Below are positions 8,319 to 17,288 of a stretch of DNA of 64,000 nucleotides, piece after piece. The position numbers were made by a program, and so were the translations under genes. Origin of the DNA: CBDBGD01 sp965205235 (lineage in GTDB: Bacteria; Chloroflexota; Dehalococcoidia; Lucifugimonadales; UBA1127); contig CBDBGD010000005.1 of assembly GCA_965205235.1 (NCBI GenBank), positions 124,001 through 188,000 on the forward strand. The letters run 5' to 3'. The notes beneath the pieces are model-generated. The model did not search any database, was not told the origin of the DNA, and was given only the letters and a program-made list of their open reading frames with translations. The number at the start of each line of letters is the position of its first letter. The first letter of the stretch is position 1.

Positions 8319-9062
8319 ATGGTGCAAGAGCAGGTCGAGCGCAAGTACGGGATGGTCATAGACGTCGACCGGTGCACCGGCTGCCAGGCGTGCGTGGTCG
8401 CGTGCCAGGCGGAGAACAACGTGCCGATCAGCGAGGAGAAGGCGTTCCTGGAGCGCCGGTTCTTCGAGTGGATCCGCATCGAGCGGTACTGGGAGGGGAT
8501 GGAGGAGGCCGAGGAGACGGGCGACTACAGCAAGGTCAAGGCCCGGTTCATCCCGATGCTGTGCCAGCACTGCTCGAACGCTCCGTGCGAGCCGGTGTGC
8601 CCGGTCTATGCGACGTACCACAACAACGAGGGGATGAACGTCCAGATCTACAACCGGTGCATCGGCACCCGGTACTGCGCGAACAACGACCCGTACAACG
8701 TGCGGTTCTTCAACTACTTCGACCCGACGTGGCCCGAGACGCTGCGGAACCAGCTCAACCCCGACGTGACGGTGCGGACCCGGGGCGTGATGGAGAAGTG
8801 CACGTTCTGCGTGCAGCGCGTCCGGCGCGCCGGAGTGGACGCCGCGCAGGAGGGGCGGGAGCTGCAGGACGGGGACATCGCTCCGGCGTGCGTGCAGGCG
8901 TGCCCGACGAACGCGCTGAACTTCGGCGACCTGAACGACCCGTCGAGCCGGGTGAGCGTGATGCGGCACGACGAGAGGGCGTACCGGGTGCTGCAGGAGC
9001 TGGGCACGGAGCCGAACATCACCTACCTGAAGAAGGTGGACCCGAGTGCAGGCGACCACTAA
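8319..9062 (+). CDS. actB2: Alternative complex III subunit B2, four-cluster ferredoxin-like protein
   Basis: 247 residues from ATG 8319 (GTG 8316 is the adjacent alternative; ACGGAGGG lies at optimal distance). Iron-sulfur motifs: CTGCQACVVAC (19-29), CQHCSNAPCEPVCP, a divergent CIGTRYC pattern, and CTFCVQR with a later CVQACP. This is the NrfC/PsrB-like arrangement that holds three [4Fe-4S] and one [3Fe-4S] cluster in ActB. The protein passes electrons from the membrane quinol site towards the haem subunits. Its end overlaps the next gene by 17 nt, indicating translational coupling. Confidence 0.88.
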   Translation: MVQEQVERKYGMVIDVDRCTGCQACVVACQAENNVPISEEKAFLERRFFEWIRIERYWEGMEEAEETGDYSKVKARFIPMLCQHCSNAPCEPVCPVYATYHNNEGMNVQIYNRCIGTRYCANNDPYNVRFFNYFDPTWPETLRNQLNPDVTVRTRGVMEKCTFCVQRVRRAGVDAAQEGRELQDGDIAPACVQACPTNALNFGDLNDPSSRVSVMRHDERAYRVLQELGTEPNITYLKKVDPSAGDH

Positions 9063-10476
9063 ACATAACGGCCACAACGGCCACCATCGTCCCGAGATCC
9101 TGGAGAAGAGTCCCCGGGAGATCAACGACGAGATCCTGGGGCGGAGCTCCCGCTCCGGGACGATGTTCTTTGTGGCGGTGGTTGTGCTGGTGGTGCTCAC
9201 GGTGCTGGGCATCGTGGGGTTCTTCCTGCGGCTGGGGGACGGCTTTGGCGTGCACACGCACTGGGCCTACCTGGCGGCGGTCTTCGCCTTCATCCTGACG
9301 ACGTCGCTATCGGCGCCGCTGGTGGCGATCGCGCCGCGGCTGGCGCGGGCGCACTTCAACCGGCCCATCACTCGTGCGGCGGAGCTGTGGTCCGTGGCGG
9401 GGCTGGTGAGCCTGGTCATTCTGGTGCCGCTGCTGATCGCACTGCCGTCGGCGTCGGGGCGGCGGTCGTTCTGGTTCGTGGACCTGTACCGGGAAGGGTG
9501 GCCTGCAGGCGCGCCGCACGTGTACCTGGCGCTGGCGGTGATCTTCCTGGTGGTGACCGGCCTGGCGCTGCTGTGGGTGGGGGCGATCCCCGACTTCGCC
9601 GTGGCGCGAGACCGGACAGGGCGCCGCATCTACCACCGGCTGGCGATGGGGTGGCAGGGGACGAAGTCGGAATGGCGCAAGCTGCGGACGTTCATCAGCC
9701 TGCTTGGGGCGTTCTACTTCATCTCGCTGGTGTGGACCCACACGGTGGTGAGCTTCGACTTCGCCCAGAGCCTAGTGCCGGGGTACAAGGACTCGATCTT
9801 CCCGGCGCACCACGCGCTGAGCGGCATCCAGTCGGCGCTGGCGACGACGCTGGTGACGATGTTCATCCTGCGCACCTTCGGCGGGATGAAGGACTACATC
9901 GGCGTCGAGCAGTTCTGGGGGCTGTCGAAGCTGCTGCTCGCGAGCAGTCTGCTGTGGGCGTACTTCTGGTGGTCCGGATTCATCATCTTCTGGTACGGCC
10001 GGGCGCCGTGGGAGCAGAACGTCCTCTACCTGTACATGACCGGGCCCTACAGGCCCCTGTTCATGGCGACCTTCTTCATGAACTTCCTGACGCCGCTCTT
10101 CCTGTTCATCTGGAGCCCAGTGCGCAGAAGCATCATCGGGCCGACGGCGCTGGCCTGCGTGATCCTGGTGGGGACGCTCATAGACCGGATACGGATCTAC
10201 ACGGCATCGTTCTCCGTGGGAGTGCCGGGGCAAGAGGGCAAGCTGAACGTGTACGGCGACGTGGAGGCGTTCAAAGCCAGCCTGTCGGCCATGACGCCGG
10301 ACCTGGCGGACGTGCTGATGGTGGTGGGAGCGCTGGCAGCGGTGGTACTGACGTACCTGCTGGCGTCCCGGATCGTGCCGCTGGTGAACATGTGGGGGAG
10401 CAAGGAGGGTGTGCTCCTCCAGCGGGTGCGACCGCTGGTGAAGACGGAACTCAAGGTGCTGGCAAAGCCAGACTAG
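9046..10476 (+). CDS. NrfD-like membrane subunit of alternative complex III (ActF-like)
   Basis: 476 residues from GTG 9046, overlapping actB2. A His/Asn-rich leader (KHNGHNGHHRPEI) precedes about ten hydrophobic helices. The central block FPAHHALSGIQSALATTLV and LSKLLLASSLLWAYFWWSGF resembles the second quinone-side subunit (ActF) of alternative complex III. Unusually it sits between actB2 and actC, whereas the common order is actA-B-C-D-E-F; no NrfD-like gene follows actE. A paralogous origin with the next gene is likely. The ActF label rests on topology and context, not on an alignment. Confidence 0.75.
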   Translation: MQATTKHNGHNGHHRPEILEKSPREINDEILGRSSRSGTMFFVAVVVLVVLTVLGIVGFFLRLGDGFGVHTHWAYLAAVFAFILTTSLSAPLVAIAPRLARAHFNRPITRAAELWSVAGLVSLVILVPLLIALPSASGRRSFWFVDLYREGWPAGAPHVYLALAVIFLVVTGLALLWVGAIPDFAVARDRTGRRIYHRLAMGWQGTKSEWRKLRTFISLLGAFYFISLVWTHTVVSFDFAQSLVPGYKDSIFPAHHALSGIQSALATTLVTMFILRTFGGMKDYIGVEQFWGLSKLLLASSLLWAYFWWSGFIIFWYGRAPWEQNVLYLYMTGPYRPLFMATFFMNFLTPLFLFIWSPVRRSIIGPTALACVILVGTLIDRIRIYTASFSVGVPGQEGKLNVYGDVEAFKASLSAMTPDLADVLMVVGALAAVVLTYLLASRIVPLVNMWGSKEGVLLQRVRPLVKTELKVLAKPD

Positions 10477-10503
10477 CGAGAAGAAGAGGCAGCGAGAGCA
10501 AGG

Positions 10504-11877
10504 ATGCAGGAACGACGAGTTCAGACTGAGCGGGAGATCAACCGGGACCTGCTGCGGCCGGTCCTGACGACCCCGCTGTGGTTCTGGGCACTGGCGGGAT
10601 TCCTGGGCACGGTGGTGGCCGCAGGCGGGGCCGCGTACGGCTGGTCTTGGTACCACGGCCTTGGGACGTTCGGGATAAACCGGCCGGTGATGTGGGGCTT
10701 CCTGATCACGAACTTTGTGTTCTGGGTGGGAATCAGCCACGCGGGGATCATGCTGTCGGCGATCCTGCGGCTGAGCCAGGCGGAGTGGCGGCGACCGCTG
10801 ACCCGTGCGGCGGAGGTGCTGACCATCTTCTCGCTGCAGGCGGCGGTGCTGATGCCAGTCATCCACCTGGGCCGGACGTGGCGGGTGTACTGGAGCTTCC
10901 CGTACGACCTGGCCCGGGGCATCTACCCCAACATCCGCTCGCCGCTGGTGTGGGACCCGTCCGCCATCACGACGTACCTGACATCGACCATCCTGTTCGT
11001 GTTCGTGCTGCTGCTGCCGGACCTGGCCATCATCCGCGACCGGACGCGGGGCGTGCGCCACAAGATCTACTCGGCGCTGTGCCTGGGGTGGCGAGGGACG
11101 CCGCGGCAGTGGAAGCTGCAGGTCATCGCCGGAGTGCTGCTGTCGGCGCTGATCCTGCCGGTGTTCGTGTCGGTGCACAGCATCGTGTCCTGGGACTTTG
11201 CCGTGGCGGTGTCCGTCGAGGGTTGGCACGCGACGATCTTCGCGCCGTACTTCGTCATCGGCGCGGTTCACTCGGGGGTGTCGGCGGTGGTGACGGTGGC
11301 GGCGCTGATGCGGTGGCTGTACCGGCTGGACGCGTACATCCGGCCGGAGCACTTCGATGCGCTGGGGCGGCTGCTCATCGTCATCGCGACGACGTGGTTC
11401 TACTTCTTCATCCTGGAGTTCTTCATGGGCCTGTACAGCGGCGAGCCGGCGGAGACGGCGCTGCGACAGATGCAGGTCTTCCAGTGGCCGTTCAACATGC
11501 TGTTCATCGTGTTCCTGCTGACGGGGTTCTTCATCCCCGTGCCGCTGTGGCTGTTCCGCGGCGTCCGGCGCAACGTGGCGCTGATGTTCTGGACGTCGAT
11601 CCTGGTCAACGTGGGGATGTGGCTGGAGCGCTTCATCATCATCGTGCCGAGCCTGATGAGGAAGCAGGCCCTAACGTTCAACTGGGGCTCGTACAGTCCG
11701 AGCGCTATCGAGATTCTGATTGTGTGCGGCACCTTTGCCCTGGTGTTCCTGGGGATGCTGGTCTTTGCCAAGGTCTTCCCGATCATTCCGATCGCGGACG
11801 CGAAGGAAGGGAAGGCGCTGACGCAGACGGTCCGGGTGGGGAAGGCGCAGGTGCCGGCCATCTTCCGCGAGGAGTAG
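10504..11877 (+). CDS. actC: Alternative complex III subunit C, NrfD-family quinol-interacting membrane protein
   Basis: 457 residues, about ten transmembrane helices. The family signature GINRPVMWGFLITNFVFWVG and ISHAGIMLSAILRLSQAEWR lies at ~58-98; GRTWRVYWSFPYD and WDFAVAVSVEGWHATIFAPY follow. In solved alternative complex III structures ActC forms the quinol site and a putative proton path. It starts 27 nt after the preceding NrfD-like gene and is followed by actD 19 nt later. It is a standard-length ActC. Confidence 0.88.
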   Translation: MQERRVQTEREINRDLLRPVLTTPLWFWALAGFLGTVVAAGGAAYGWSWYHGLGTFGINRPVMWGFLITNFVFWVGISHAGIMLSAILRLSQAEWRRPLTRAAEVLTIFSLQAAVLMPVIHLGRTWRVYWSFPYDLARGIYPNIRSPLVWDPSAITTYLTSTILFVFVLLLPDLAIIRDRTRGVRHKIYSALCLGWRGTPRQWKLQVIAGVLLSALILPVFVSVHSIVSWDFAVAVSVEGWHATIFAPYFVIGAVHSGVSAVVTVAALMRWLYRLDAYIRPEHFDALGRLLIVIATTWFYFFILEFFMGLYSGEPAETALRQMQVFQWPFNMLFIVFLLTGFFIPVPLWLFRGVRRNVALMFWTSILVNVGMWLERFIIIVPSLMRKQALTFNWGSYSPSAIEILIVCGTFALVFLGMLVFAKVFPIIPIADAKEGKALTQTVRVGKAQVPAIFREE

Positions 11878-11896
11878 GTCAAGAGAGGGCAGTGCT

Positions 11897-12412
11897 ATGG
11901 CGAAGAGAGGCATACTAGGGCTGTTCCAGTCCGCGGACGCCGCGGTGGCGGGCGCCGACAAGCTGGTGGCCGCGGGCGTGGACGACTTTGAGGTGCTGTC
12001 CGACACGCCGTACCCCGAGGGGGCGTTCGGCGAACGGCCGTCGAAGCATGCGCTGTACATCTTTCCGCTGGTGGGCGCCGCGCTGGGACTGTCGGTGGCG
12101 ATCCTGGTGACGGCGGGCACGCAGCTGGCCTACCCGGTGGTGACGGGCGGCAAGCCGATCCTGGCCATCCCGCCCATGGTCATCATCTCCTACGAAGGGA
12201 CGATGCTGGGCGCGATCCTGGCGACGATCATCGGGGTTATCTTCGAGTCGCGGCTGCCGCGGACGAAGGTGGGCCTGTACGACACGCGTATCACCGAGGG
12301 CTACATCGGCCTGCTGGCGACGGTGCCGGAGGAGCGCTTGGACGAGATCCAGCAGGCGTTCCAGGAGGCGGAGGCGACGGACGTGAAGCTGGAGGAGCCG
12401 TCCAGGAGATGA
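11897..12412 (+). CDS. actD: Alternative complex III subunit D (DUF3341)
   Basis: 171 residues. DUF3341 pattern: GILGLFQSADAAVAGADKLV at the N-terminus, then LSDTPYPEGAF, two transmembrane helices (~52-73 YIFPLVGAALGLSVAILVTAG and ~95-117 including SYEGTMLGAILATIIGV), and a cytoplasmic C-terminus. ActD is a small structural subunit that closes the membrane part of the complex. Its TGA overlaps the ATG of actE (ATGA at 12409-12412). Confidence 0.87.
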   Translation: MAKRGILGLFQSADAAVAGADKLVAAGVDDFEVLSDTPYPEGAFGERPSKHALYIFPLVGAALGLSVAILVTAGTQLAYPVVTGGKPILAIPPMVIISYEGTMLGAILATIIGVIFESRLPRTKVGLYDTRITEGYIGLLATVPEERLDEIQQAFQEAEATDVKLEEPSRR

Positions 12413-13053
12413 GACAGGCGGCTGCAAAGGTCTCTTCTCTTCGCATGCGAGGCGTGCTGGCGCTAGCGCTGTTGGCGCTGGTCCTCATCGCGTGCCGCGC
12501 GGAGACGGGGACCTATGCGCCCGTGGACATCACGACGGAGCTGCACTACAGCCAGTCGGCACGGTCGCAGGAGCCGCCGCGGTTCGAGGGGGCGCCGGGG
12601 GCGGTGCCGTTCGTGTCGCTGTCGGAGGATGCGTCGGAGGCGACGCTGACGCCGGCGGCGTACCGGGCGTGGGAGTTCGACCTGACGCTGGAGGACGCGG
12701 CGGGCCTCGCGAACCCGACCACGGACTCGGCCGCGAACATGGCGCTGGGAGCGGAGCTGTTTCGCACGAACTGCGCGTTCTGCCACGGCGCAGCAGGCCG
12801 CGGCGACGGGCCGGTGAACGAGTACCTGCAGAGCTACTTCAGCATCCCCGCGCCGGACCTGATGGGCCGGGGAGGACCGACGACCATGTCGGCAAGCACC
12901 ACCCTGGGCAAGACGGACGGCGAGATATTCCTGCTGATCTCCCAGGGCGGGTTCACGAGCACGAACCTGGGCATGCCGGAGTTCCGCCTGCTCCTCACGC
13001 CCACGGAGCGCTGGCTGCTGGTGAACTACATCCGGTCGCTGGAAGACCAGTAG
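12409..13053 (+). CDS. actE: Alternative complex III subunit E, monoheme cytochrome c lipoprotein
   Basis: 214 residues. The lipobox LVLIAC gives Cys29 as the anchored residue. One haem c motif CAFCH at ~122-126 is followed by GAAGRGDGP, typical of class I cytochromes, and the likely axial Met lies in LGMPEFRLLLT near the C-terminus. ActE is the exit cytochrome that hands electrons to a terminal oxidase or soluble carrier. No oxidase genes follow here; the cytochrome c maturation genes do, after 76 nt. Confidence 0.87.
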   Translation: MRQAAAKVSSLRMRGVLALALLALVLIACRAETGTYAPVDITTELHYSQSARSQEPPRFEGAPGAVPFVSLSEDASEATLTPAAYRAWEFDLTLEDAAGLANPTTDSAANMALGAELFRTNCAFCHGAAGRGDGPVNEYLQSYFSIPAPDLMGRGGPTTMSASTTLGKTDGEIFLLISQGGFTSTNLGMPEFRLLLTPTERWLLVNYIRSLEDQ

Positions 13054-13129
13054 CGCATCCCCGAGCGCCGCAGTCCAGTGACCTGCCTCGGCGCCGCGTG
13101 CACGTCCCGGTGGTATCATGGACGCAGCT

Positions 13130-13702
13130 ATGAGTGACGCACGGGACGGGGGCCGCGCACGGGTCTGCATACTCCTGGTTGCGACGTTGCTTCTTGTCGC
13201 AGCCGCGCTGGCGGCGTGCACGGAGGGCTCCGCCGAGGAGGACCTGGAACGGCGGGCGCAGCGGCTGGACCGGACGCTCATCTGCCCTCTGTGCCCCAGC
13301 GAGACCATCGACCAGTCGCAGGTGCTGCTGGCCGCGCAGATGCGGGCCACGGTGCGGGAGCGGCTGGCGGAGGGGTGGAGCGAGGAGGATATCCGGCAGT
13401 ACTTCGTCGACCGGTACGGCGAGCGGGTGCTGGCGTCGCCGCCCAAGGAGGGGTTCAACCTCATCGCCTGGGCCATTCCGCCGGTCATCGTAGTGGTGAG
13501 CATGCTGGTGCTGGCTCTGGTCGTGCGGGAGATGCTGAGCCGCGACCGCAAGGCGCGGGCCGAGCGCGCTCGGCAGGTCGATCCACGAGAGGACGCGCTG
13601 CGACACTACCTGTCGCTGATGGACCGGGAGCGAGGAGCAGGGGGCGCGGCGAACGTCGAACCGCCGGGGCCTGCCTCGCCGAAACAGGAAGGAGCGCCGT
13701 GA
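13130..13702 (+). CDS. ccmH: Cytochrome c maturation protein CcmH/CycL
   Basis: 190 residues from ATG 13130 (ATG 13118 is also in frame). A signal helix ends in LAAC (possible lipobox), then the haem-lyase thiol motif LICPLCPSETIDQSQ carries CPLC, where the canonical form is LRCPxC. A second helix lies at IAWAIPPVIVVVSMLVLALV. CcmH reduces apocytochrome cysteines before haem ligation by CcmF. TATCAT at 13114-13119 would place a transcript start just before ATG 13130, so this may also be a secondary promoter with a near-leaderless start. Confidence 0.87.
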   Translation: MSDARDGGRARVCILLVATLLLVAAALAACTEGSAEEDLERRAQRLDRTLICPLCPSETIDQSQVLLAAQMRATVRERLAEGWSEEDIRQYFVDRYGERVLASPPKEGFNLIAWAIPPVIVVVSMLVLALVVREMLSRDRKARAERARQVDPREDALRHYLSLMDRERGAGGAANVEPPGPASPKQEGAP

Positions 13703-15714
13703 CGGACCTGGGCAAGATCGCCGTGCTTCTGGCGGTAGCCCTCTCGGGCTACGCCATCGTGGGCTCCGTGGTGGGCGCGAGATGGCGCATGCCGGAGCTG
13801 GTGCAGAGCGCCCGCTCCGCGGTCTACGCAGCGCCGCTCATGCTGGTCGCGGCGACCGCGGTGCTGGTGGCGGCCTTTGTCGCGCACGACTTCAGCGTGC
13901 TGTACGTGGCCGAGAACAGCAGCCTGGCGATGAGCTGGTGGCTGACGTGGGTGGCCATCTACGCAGGGAACGAGGGGTCGCTGCTCTTCCTGGCGACGGT
14001 CTTTTCGCTGCTCGCGGCGGTGGCGGTGGTCCGTGCGCCGAAACAGGTGGCGCCGTCGCTGCCGTACACCGTGGCGGTGCTGTCGATGGTGACGCTGTTC
14101 TTCAGCGCCGTGCTGGCGACGCTGGCGGACCCGTTCGTGGAGGTGGTCAATCCGCAGCCCGACGGCCGGGGCATCAACCCGCTGCTGACGCACCCGGGGA
14201 TGCTGATGCACCCGCCGATGCAAATGACGGGACTCATCGGCGTCGCCATCCCCTTCGCCTTTGCGTTCGGGCACCTGGTGTCGGGGAGGACGGGGGACGA
14301 GTGGGTGGACGCGGCGCGGGTCTGGGGGCTGGTGGTCTGGGCGATCCTGACCATCGGCCTGCTCCAGGGGGCGTGGTGGGCCTACACGATCCTGGGCTGG
14401 GGCGGCTACTGGGCGTGGGACCCGGTGGAGAACGCGGGCCTGCTGCCGTGGCTCCCGCTGACCGCATTCATCCACTCGATCATGGTGCAGCGCCGGCGGG
14501 GGATGTTCCGGAGCTGGAACATTGTGCTCATCACGTTCGCGTGGGGCATGGCGATGTACGGCATGTTCATGAACCGCGGGGGTTCCGTGCCGTCGGTGCA
14601 CTCCTTCGCCCAGTCCACGTTGGGGTGGGTCTTCCTGGTCTTTCTCGCATTCAACGTGGTCGTGGCATTCGGCGTGTTCTTCTGGCGCTACGGGCAGCTC
14701 CGGAGCAGCGCGCCGGTGGGCTCGCCGCTCTCGCGGGAGGTAGCGTTCCTGGTGAACAACGTCCTCTTCCTGCTCATCGCGCTGGTGACGCTGTGGGGAG
14801 TGGTGTTCCCCCTGGTGTCGCAGGTCTTCCGCGGCGTCACGGTCACGGTGGGGCGACCCTTCTACGACATCACGACAGGCCCTCTCTTCCTGGCTTTGCT
14901 GTTTCTCATGGGCGTTGGGCCCCTCATCCCCTGGCGTCGGAGCTCGCGAGAGGGCCTGGCGCGTACGCTCGCACTGCCGTGCGCGGCCGCCGCGGTCGTG
15001 GCGCTGGCGGCAGTGGTCCTGGGTGTGCGGTCGCTGTTCCCGCTCCTGGGTGTCTTCGCGTGCACCATGGCGGGGGCGGCCATCCTGCGGGAGTGGGCGC
15101 GGGGGACTCGCGTGCGGCGACGGAGGGGTGAGAGCTACCCCGTGGCCTTCTGGCGGCTGATCGCGGCGAACCGGCCTCGGTATGGCGGGTACATCGTGCA
15201 CCTGGGTATCGTCATGCTGGGCTTCTCGGTCATCGGCTCGGCGTTCTACAGCGTGCAGGAGGATGTGGCGTTGTCGCCGGGCCAGGAGGCGACGGTGGAG
15301 GGCTTCACCGTCCAGTACGTGTCGAACTCGACGGAGGTGTTCCCCGACCGGGTGGAACAGCAGGCTGTCGTGCGAGCGCTGCGGGGGGACGACCATCTGA
15401 GGACGATGTCGCCGGGGTACGTGTTCTACCCGGACTTCTCACTGGCGGCCACGCGCGCCGCCATCCGGTCGACGCCGACGGAGGACCTGTACATCATCGC
15501 GAGCGAGTTCTCGGAGGGGGGACAGGCGCTATTCCGCATCTACGTGAACCCGATGGTGATATGGATGTGGATCGCGGGCCCGCTGTTCGTGCTGGGGACG
15601 CTGGTGGCGCTGTGGCCGGAGAAGGGCCGCACCGTGGCGTCCGTGATGCGCATGCGGGAGACGCCTGCGGAGCAGGCGCCGGCGCCGCAAGCTGCGCCGA
15701 CGCCGGGCGTGTAG
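13699..15714 (+). CDS. ccmF: Cytochrome c haem lyase subunit CcmF
   Basis: 671 residues from GTG 13699, which overlaps the ccmH stop; AAGGAG lies upstream. The frame is open further upstream only as the shadow of ccmH. About 14-15 helices; the tryptophan-rich WWD haem-handling motif is GWGGYWAWDPVENAGLLPWL at ~234-253, and HPPMQMTG and SVPSVHSFA carry conserved haem-ligand histidines. CcmF with CcmH attaches haem to apocytochromes such as ActA and ActE. The ccmA, B, C and E genes are not in the window. Confidence 0.92.
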   Translation: MTDLGKIAVLLAVALSGYAIVGSVVGARWRMPELVQSARSAVYAAPLMLVAATAVLVAAFVAHDFSVLYVAENSSLAMSWWLTWVAIYAGNEGSLLFLATVFSLLAAVAVVRAPKQVAPSLPYTVAVLSMVTLFFSAVLATLADPFVEVVNPQPDGRGINPLLTHPGMLMHPPMQMTGLIGVAIPFAFAFGHLVSGRTGDEWVDAARVWGLVVWAILTIGLLQGAWWAYTILGWGGYWAWDPVENAGLLPWLPLTAFIHSIMVQRRRGMFRSWNIVLITFAWGMAMYGMFMNRGGSVPSVHSFAQSTLGWVFLVFLAFNVVVAFGVFFWRYGQLRSSAPVGSPLSREVAFLVNNVLFLLIALVTLWGVVFPLVSQVFRGVTVTVGRPFYDITTGPLFLALLFLMGVGPLIPWRRSSREGLARTLALPCAAAAVVALAAVVLGVRSLFPLLGVFACTMAGAAILREWARGTRVRRRRGESYPVAFWRLIAANRPRYGGYIVHLGIVMLGFSVIGSAFYSVQEDVALSPGQEATVEGFTVQYVSNSTEVFPDRVEQQAVVRALRGDDHLRTMSPGYVFYPDFSLAATRAAIRSTPTEDLYIIASEFSEGGQALFRIYVNPMVIWMWIAGPLFVLGTLVALWPEKGRTVASVMRMRETPAEQAPAPQAAPTPGV

Positions 15715-15723
15715 GAGGAAGCG

Positions 15724-16068
15724 GTGGAGTTGCTGATCGGTGCGGTGCTGGCGCTGCTGGCGGTGGCGGTCGTCGCGCGGCCGTTCCTGCGACGCACCGC
15801 CGCCGTCGATGATGCGCCGCCCGACCCGACGCAGGCCATCCGGTCGTGGCGTGAGGCGCTCTACCGGGAGATGGCGGCGCTGGAGATGGAACATGAGATG
15901 GGGCAGATAGCCTCGGAGGAGTACGAGGAGCGGTTGCAGGAGCACAGGCTGCAGGCCGCGGCGCTGCTCCAAGCGCAGGAGGCCCACGAGGCGGAGGCGG
16001 CATCCCTGGACAGGGCGCTGGAAGAGCAGATACGTGCGGCCCGCGAGTCGCACGACAAGACGCAATGA
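15724..16068 (+). CDS. CcmI-like membrane-anchored coiled-coil protein
   Basis: 114 residues from GTG 15724 with a strong TAGGAGGAAG just upstream. One N-terminal helix (LLIGAVLALLAVAVVARPFL) is followed by a charged helical region. ALYREMAALEMEHEMGQIAS then EEYEERL matches the CcmI-type 'L..le.d...G.i.eeeYe' signature found in cytochrome c biogenesis proteins. CcmI delivers apocytochrome to CcmFH; this version lacks the TPR domain, so only the anchor module is present. It ends in an ATGA overlap with the next gene. Confidence 0.65.
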   Translation: MELLIGAVLALLAVAVVARPFLRRTAAVDDAPPDPTQAIRSWREALYREMAALEMEHEMGQIASEEYEERLQEHRLQAAALLQAQEAHEAEAASLDRALEEQIRAARESHDKTQ

Positions 16069-17288
16069 TACGTTGGCTCGCGGCGGCGCTGCTCCTGGCG
16101 GCGGCAGCGTTCGCCGTCGGAGAGGCGGAGGTCTCGGCACAGGAGCCGGGGACGCTGAGCGGCCAGGTGCGCAACGGGACGGCGGATGCGCGGGCGCCGG
16201 GCGGCGTGGAGGTTGTGCTGCGGTACGTGGGGCCGGACGCAGAGGTGCACGACCTGTCGACGACGACGGGGGACGACGGCAGCTTCACCTTCGAGGGCCT
16301 ACCGGAGACAGGCGTCGCATTCTTCCTGGGGGTCACCTACCAAGGGGTCGGATACACGCTGGAAGGCGTGACGCCAGTGTCGCCGGAGGATGTCCAGGTG
16401 CAGGTCTACGAGACCGTCGACAGGCTGGAGAGGCTGCGACTGCTGGACACGAACCTGGTGGTCACGCAGGTGGACTCTCGGGAGAGCCTGGTGGCGGTGC
16501 TGGAGGCGGTGCGCCTGGAGAATGCAGGGGACCGCACGTTCGTCGTTCGGCCGCAGGAGGCGGTGTCGGCGGACCTTCTCTTCTTCCCGTTGCCGCCGGG
16601 GGCGTCGTCGATGGACCTGGAGCCCCGCAACCTGCACTTCATCCAGATCGACGGAGGGTTCATCCTGGCGAGCCCGGTGCCTCCGGGAGTCCACGAACTG
16701 CTTTTCTCGTACACTGCGCCGTACGACGGGGGCGCGTGGACGCTCCCGCGTGTGTTCCCGATAGGCGCGACGGCGTTCCGACTGCTGCTGCCCGAGGGCG
16801 TGGGGGAGATCGAGAGTGCGGAACTGGTCGCGGAGGGGCAGGACAGCGTGGGGCCGCTGACCTACAACCGCTTCGAGGGCGGAGCGCAGGTTCGGGGGGC
16901 GAGGCTGGCGGTGACGGTGACCGGGCTGCCGGGACCGAGCCTCTGGCATCGCCTGCAGAACTGGGTCGCCGGGGACGCGTTTCGTATCGGGGTGATCCCG
17001 GCGGTCGCCGGGGCGGGGATGGCGGCGGCGGTGGGGTATGCGCTGCTTCGGCGGCGGCGCAGGGCGACAGGGCGCGCCGACGCGGGCGATGACTCGCCGC
17101 AGGGGGAATGGGACACGCTGATGGGTGCGCTGGCGCGGCTGGAGGCGGACTACGAGGAGGGGAAGGTTGACGAGGAGGCGTACCGGGAGCGGCGGGTTGC
17201 GCTGAAAGGCCGGATGGCGTCGCTGATGCAGGAGCGAGGCCCAGCGGGGGCAGTCGGAGGGAGCGCGGAGGACGGCGGGACGCGATGA
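16065..17288 (+). CDS. Exported protein with carboxypeptidase-regulatory-like domain and CcmI-like tail
   Basis: 407 residues. Signal peptide (LAAALLLAAAAFAVGEAEVSA) then GTLSGQVRNGTA and DDGSFTFEGLP, a prealbumin-like beta-sandwich (carboxypeptidase regulatory-like domain, ~28-115). A beta-rich region to ~305 is followed by a transmembrane helix (VIPAVAGAGMAAAVGYALL) and a cytoplasmic tail with LEADYEEGKVDEEAYRERR, the same short motif as in the CcmI-like neighbour. It is coupled by ATGA overlaps on both sides, so it probably serves cytochrome c assembly, but no function is known. Confidence 0.65.
   Translation: MIRWLAAALLLAAAAFAVGEAEVSAQEPGTLSGQVRNGTADARAPGGVEVVLRYVGPDAEVHDLSTTTGDDGSFTFEGLPETGVAFFLGVTYQGVGYTLEGVTPVSPEDVQVQVYETVDRLERLRLLDTNLVVTQVDSRESLVAVLEAVRLENAGDRTFVVRPQEAVSADLLFFPLPPGASSMDLEPRNLHFIQIDGGFILASPVPPGVHELLFSYTAPYDGGAWTLPRVFPIGATAFRLLLPEGVGEIESAELVAEGQDSVGPLTYNRFEGGAQVRGARLAVTVTGLPGPSLWHRLQNWVAGDAFRIGVIPAVAGAGMAAAVGYALLRRRRRATGRADAGDDSPQGEWDTLMGALARLEADYEEGKVDEEAYRERRVALKGRMASLMQERGPAGAVGGSAEDGGTR

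Noticed and set aside
7029..9257. 742-codon - strand frame across actB1 and actB2
   Set aside because: Antisense shadow of two well-supported genes; His/Arg/Leu-rich with no motif.
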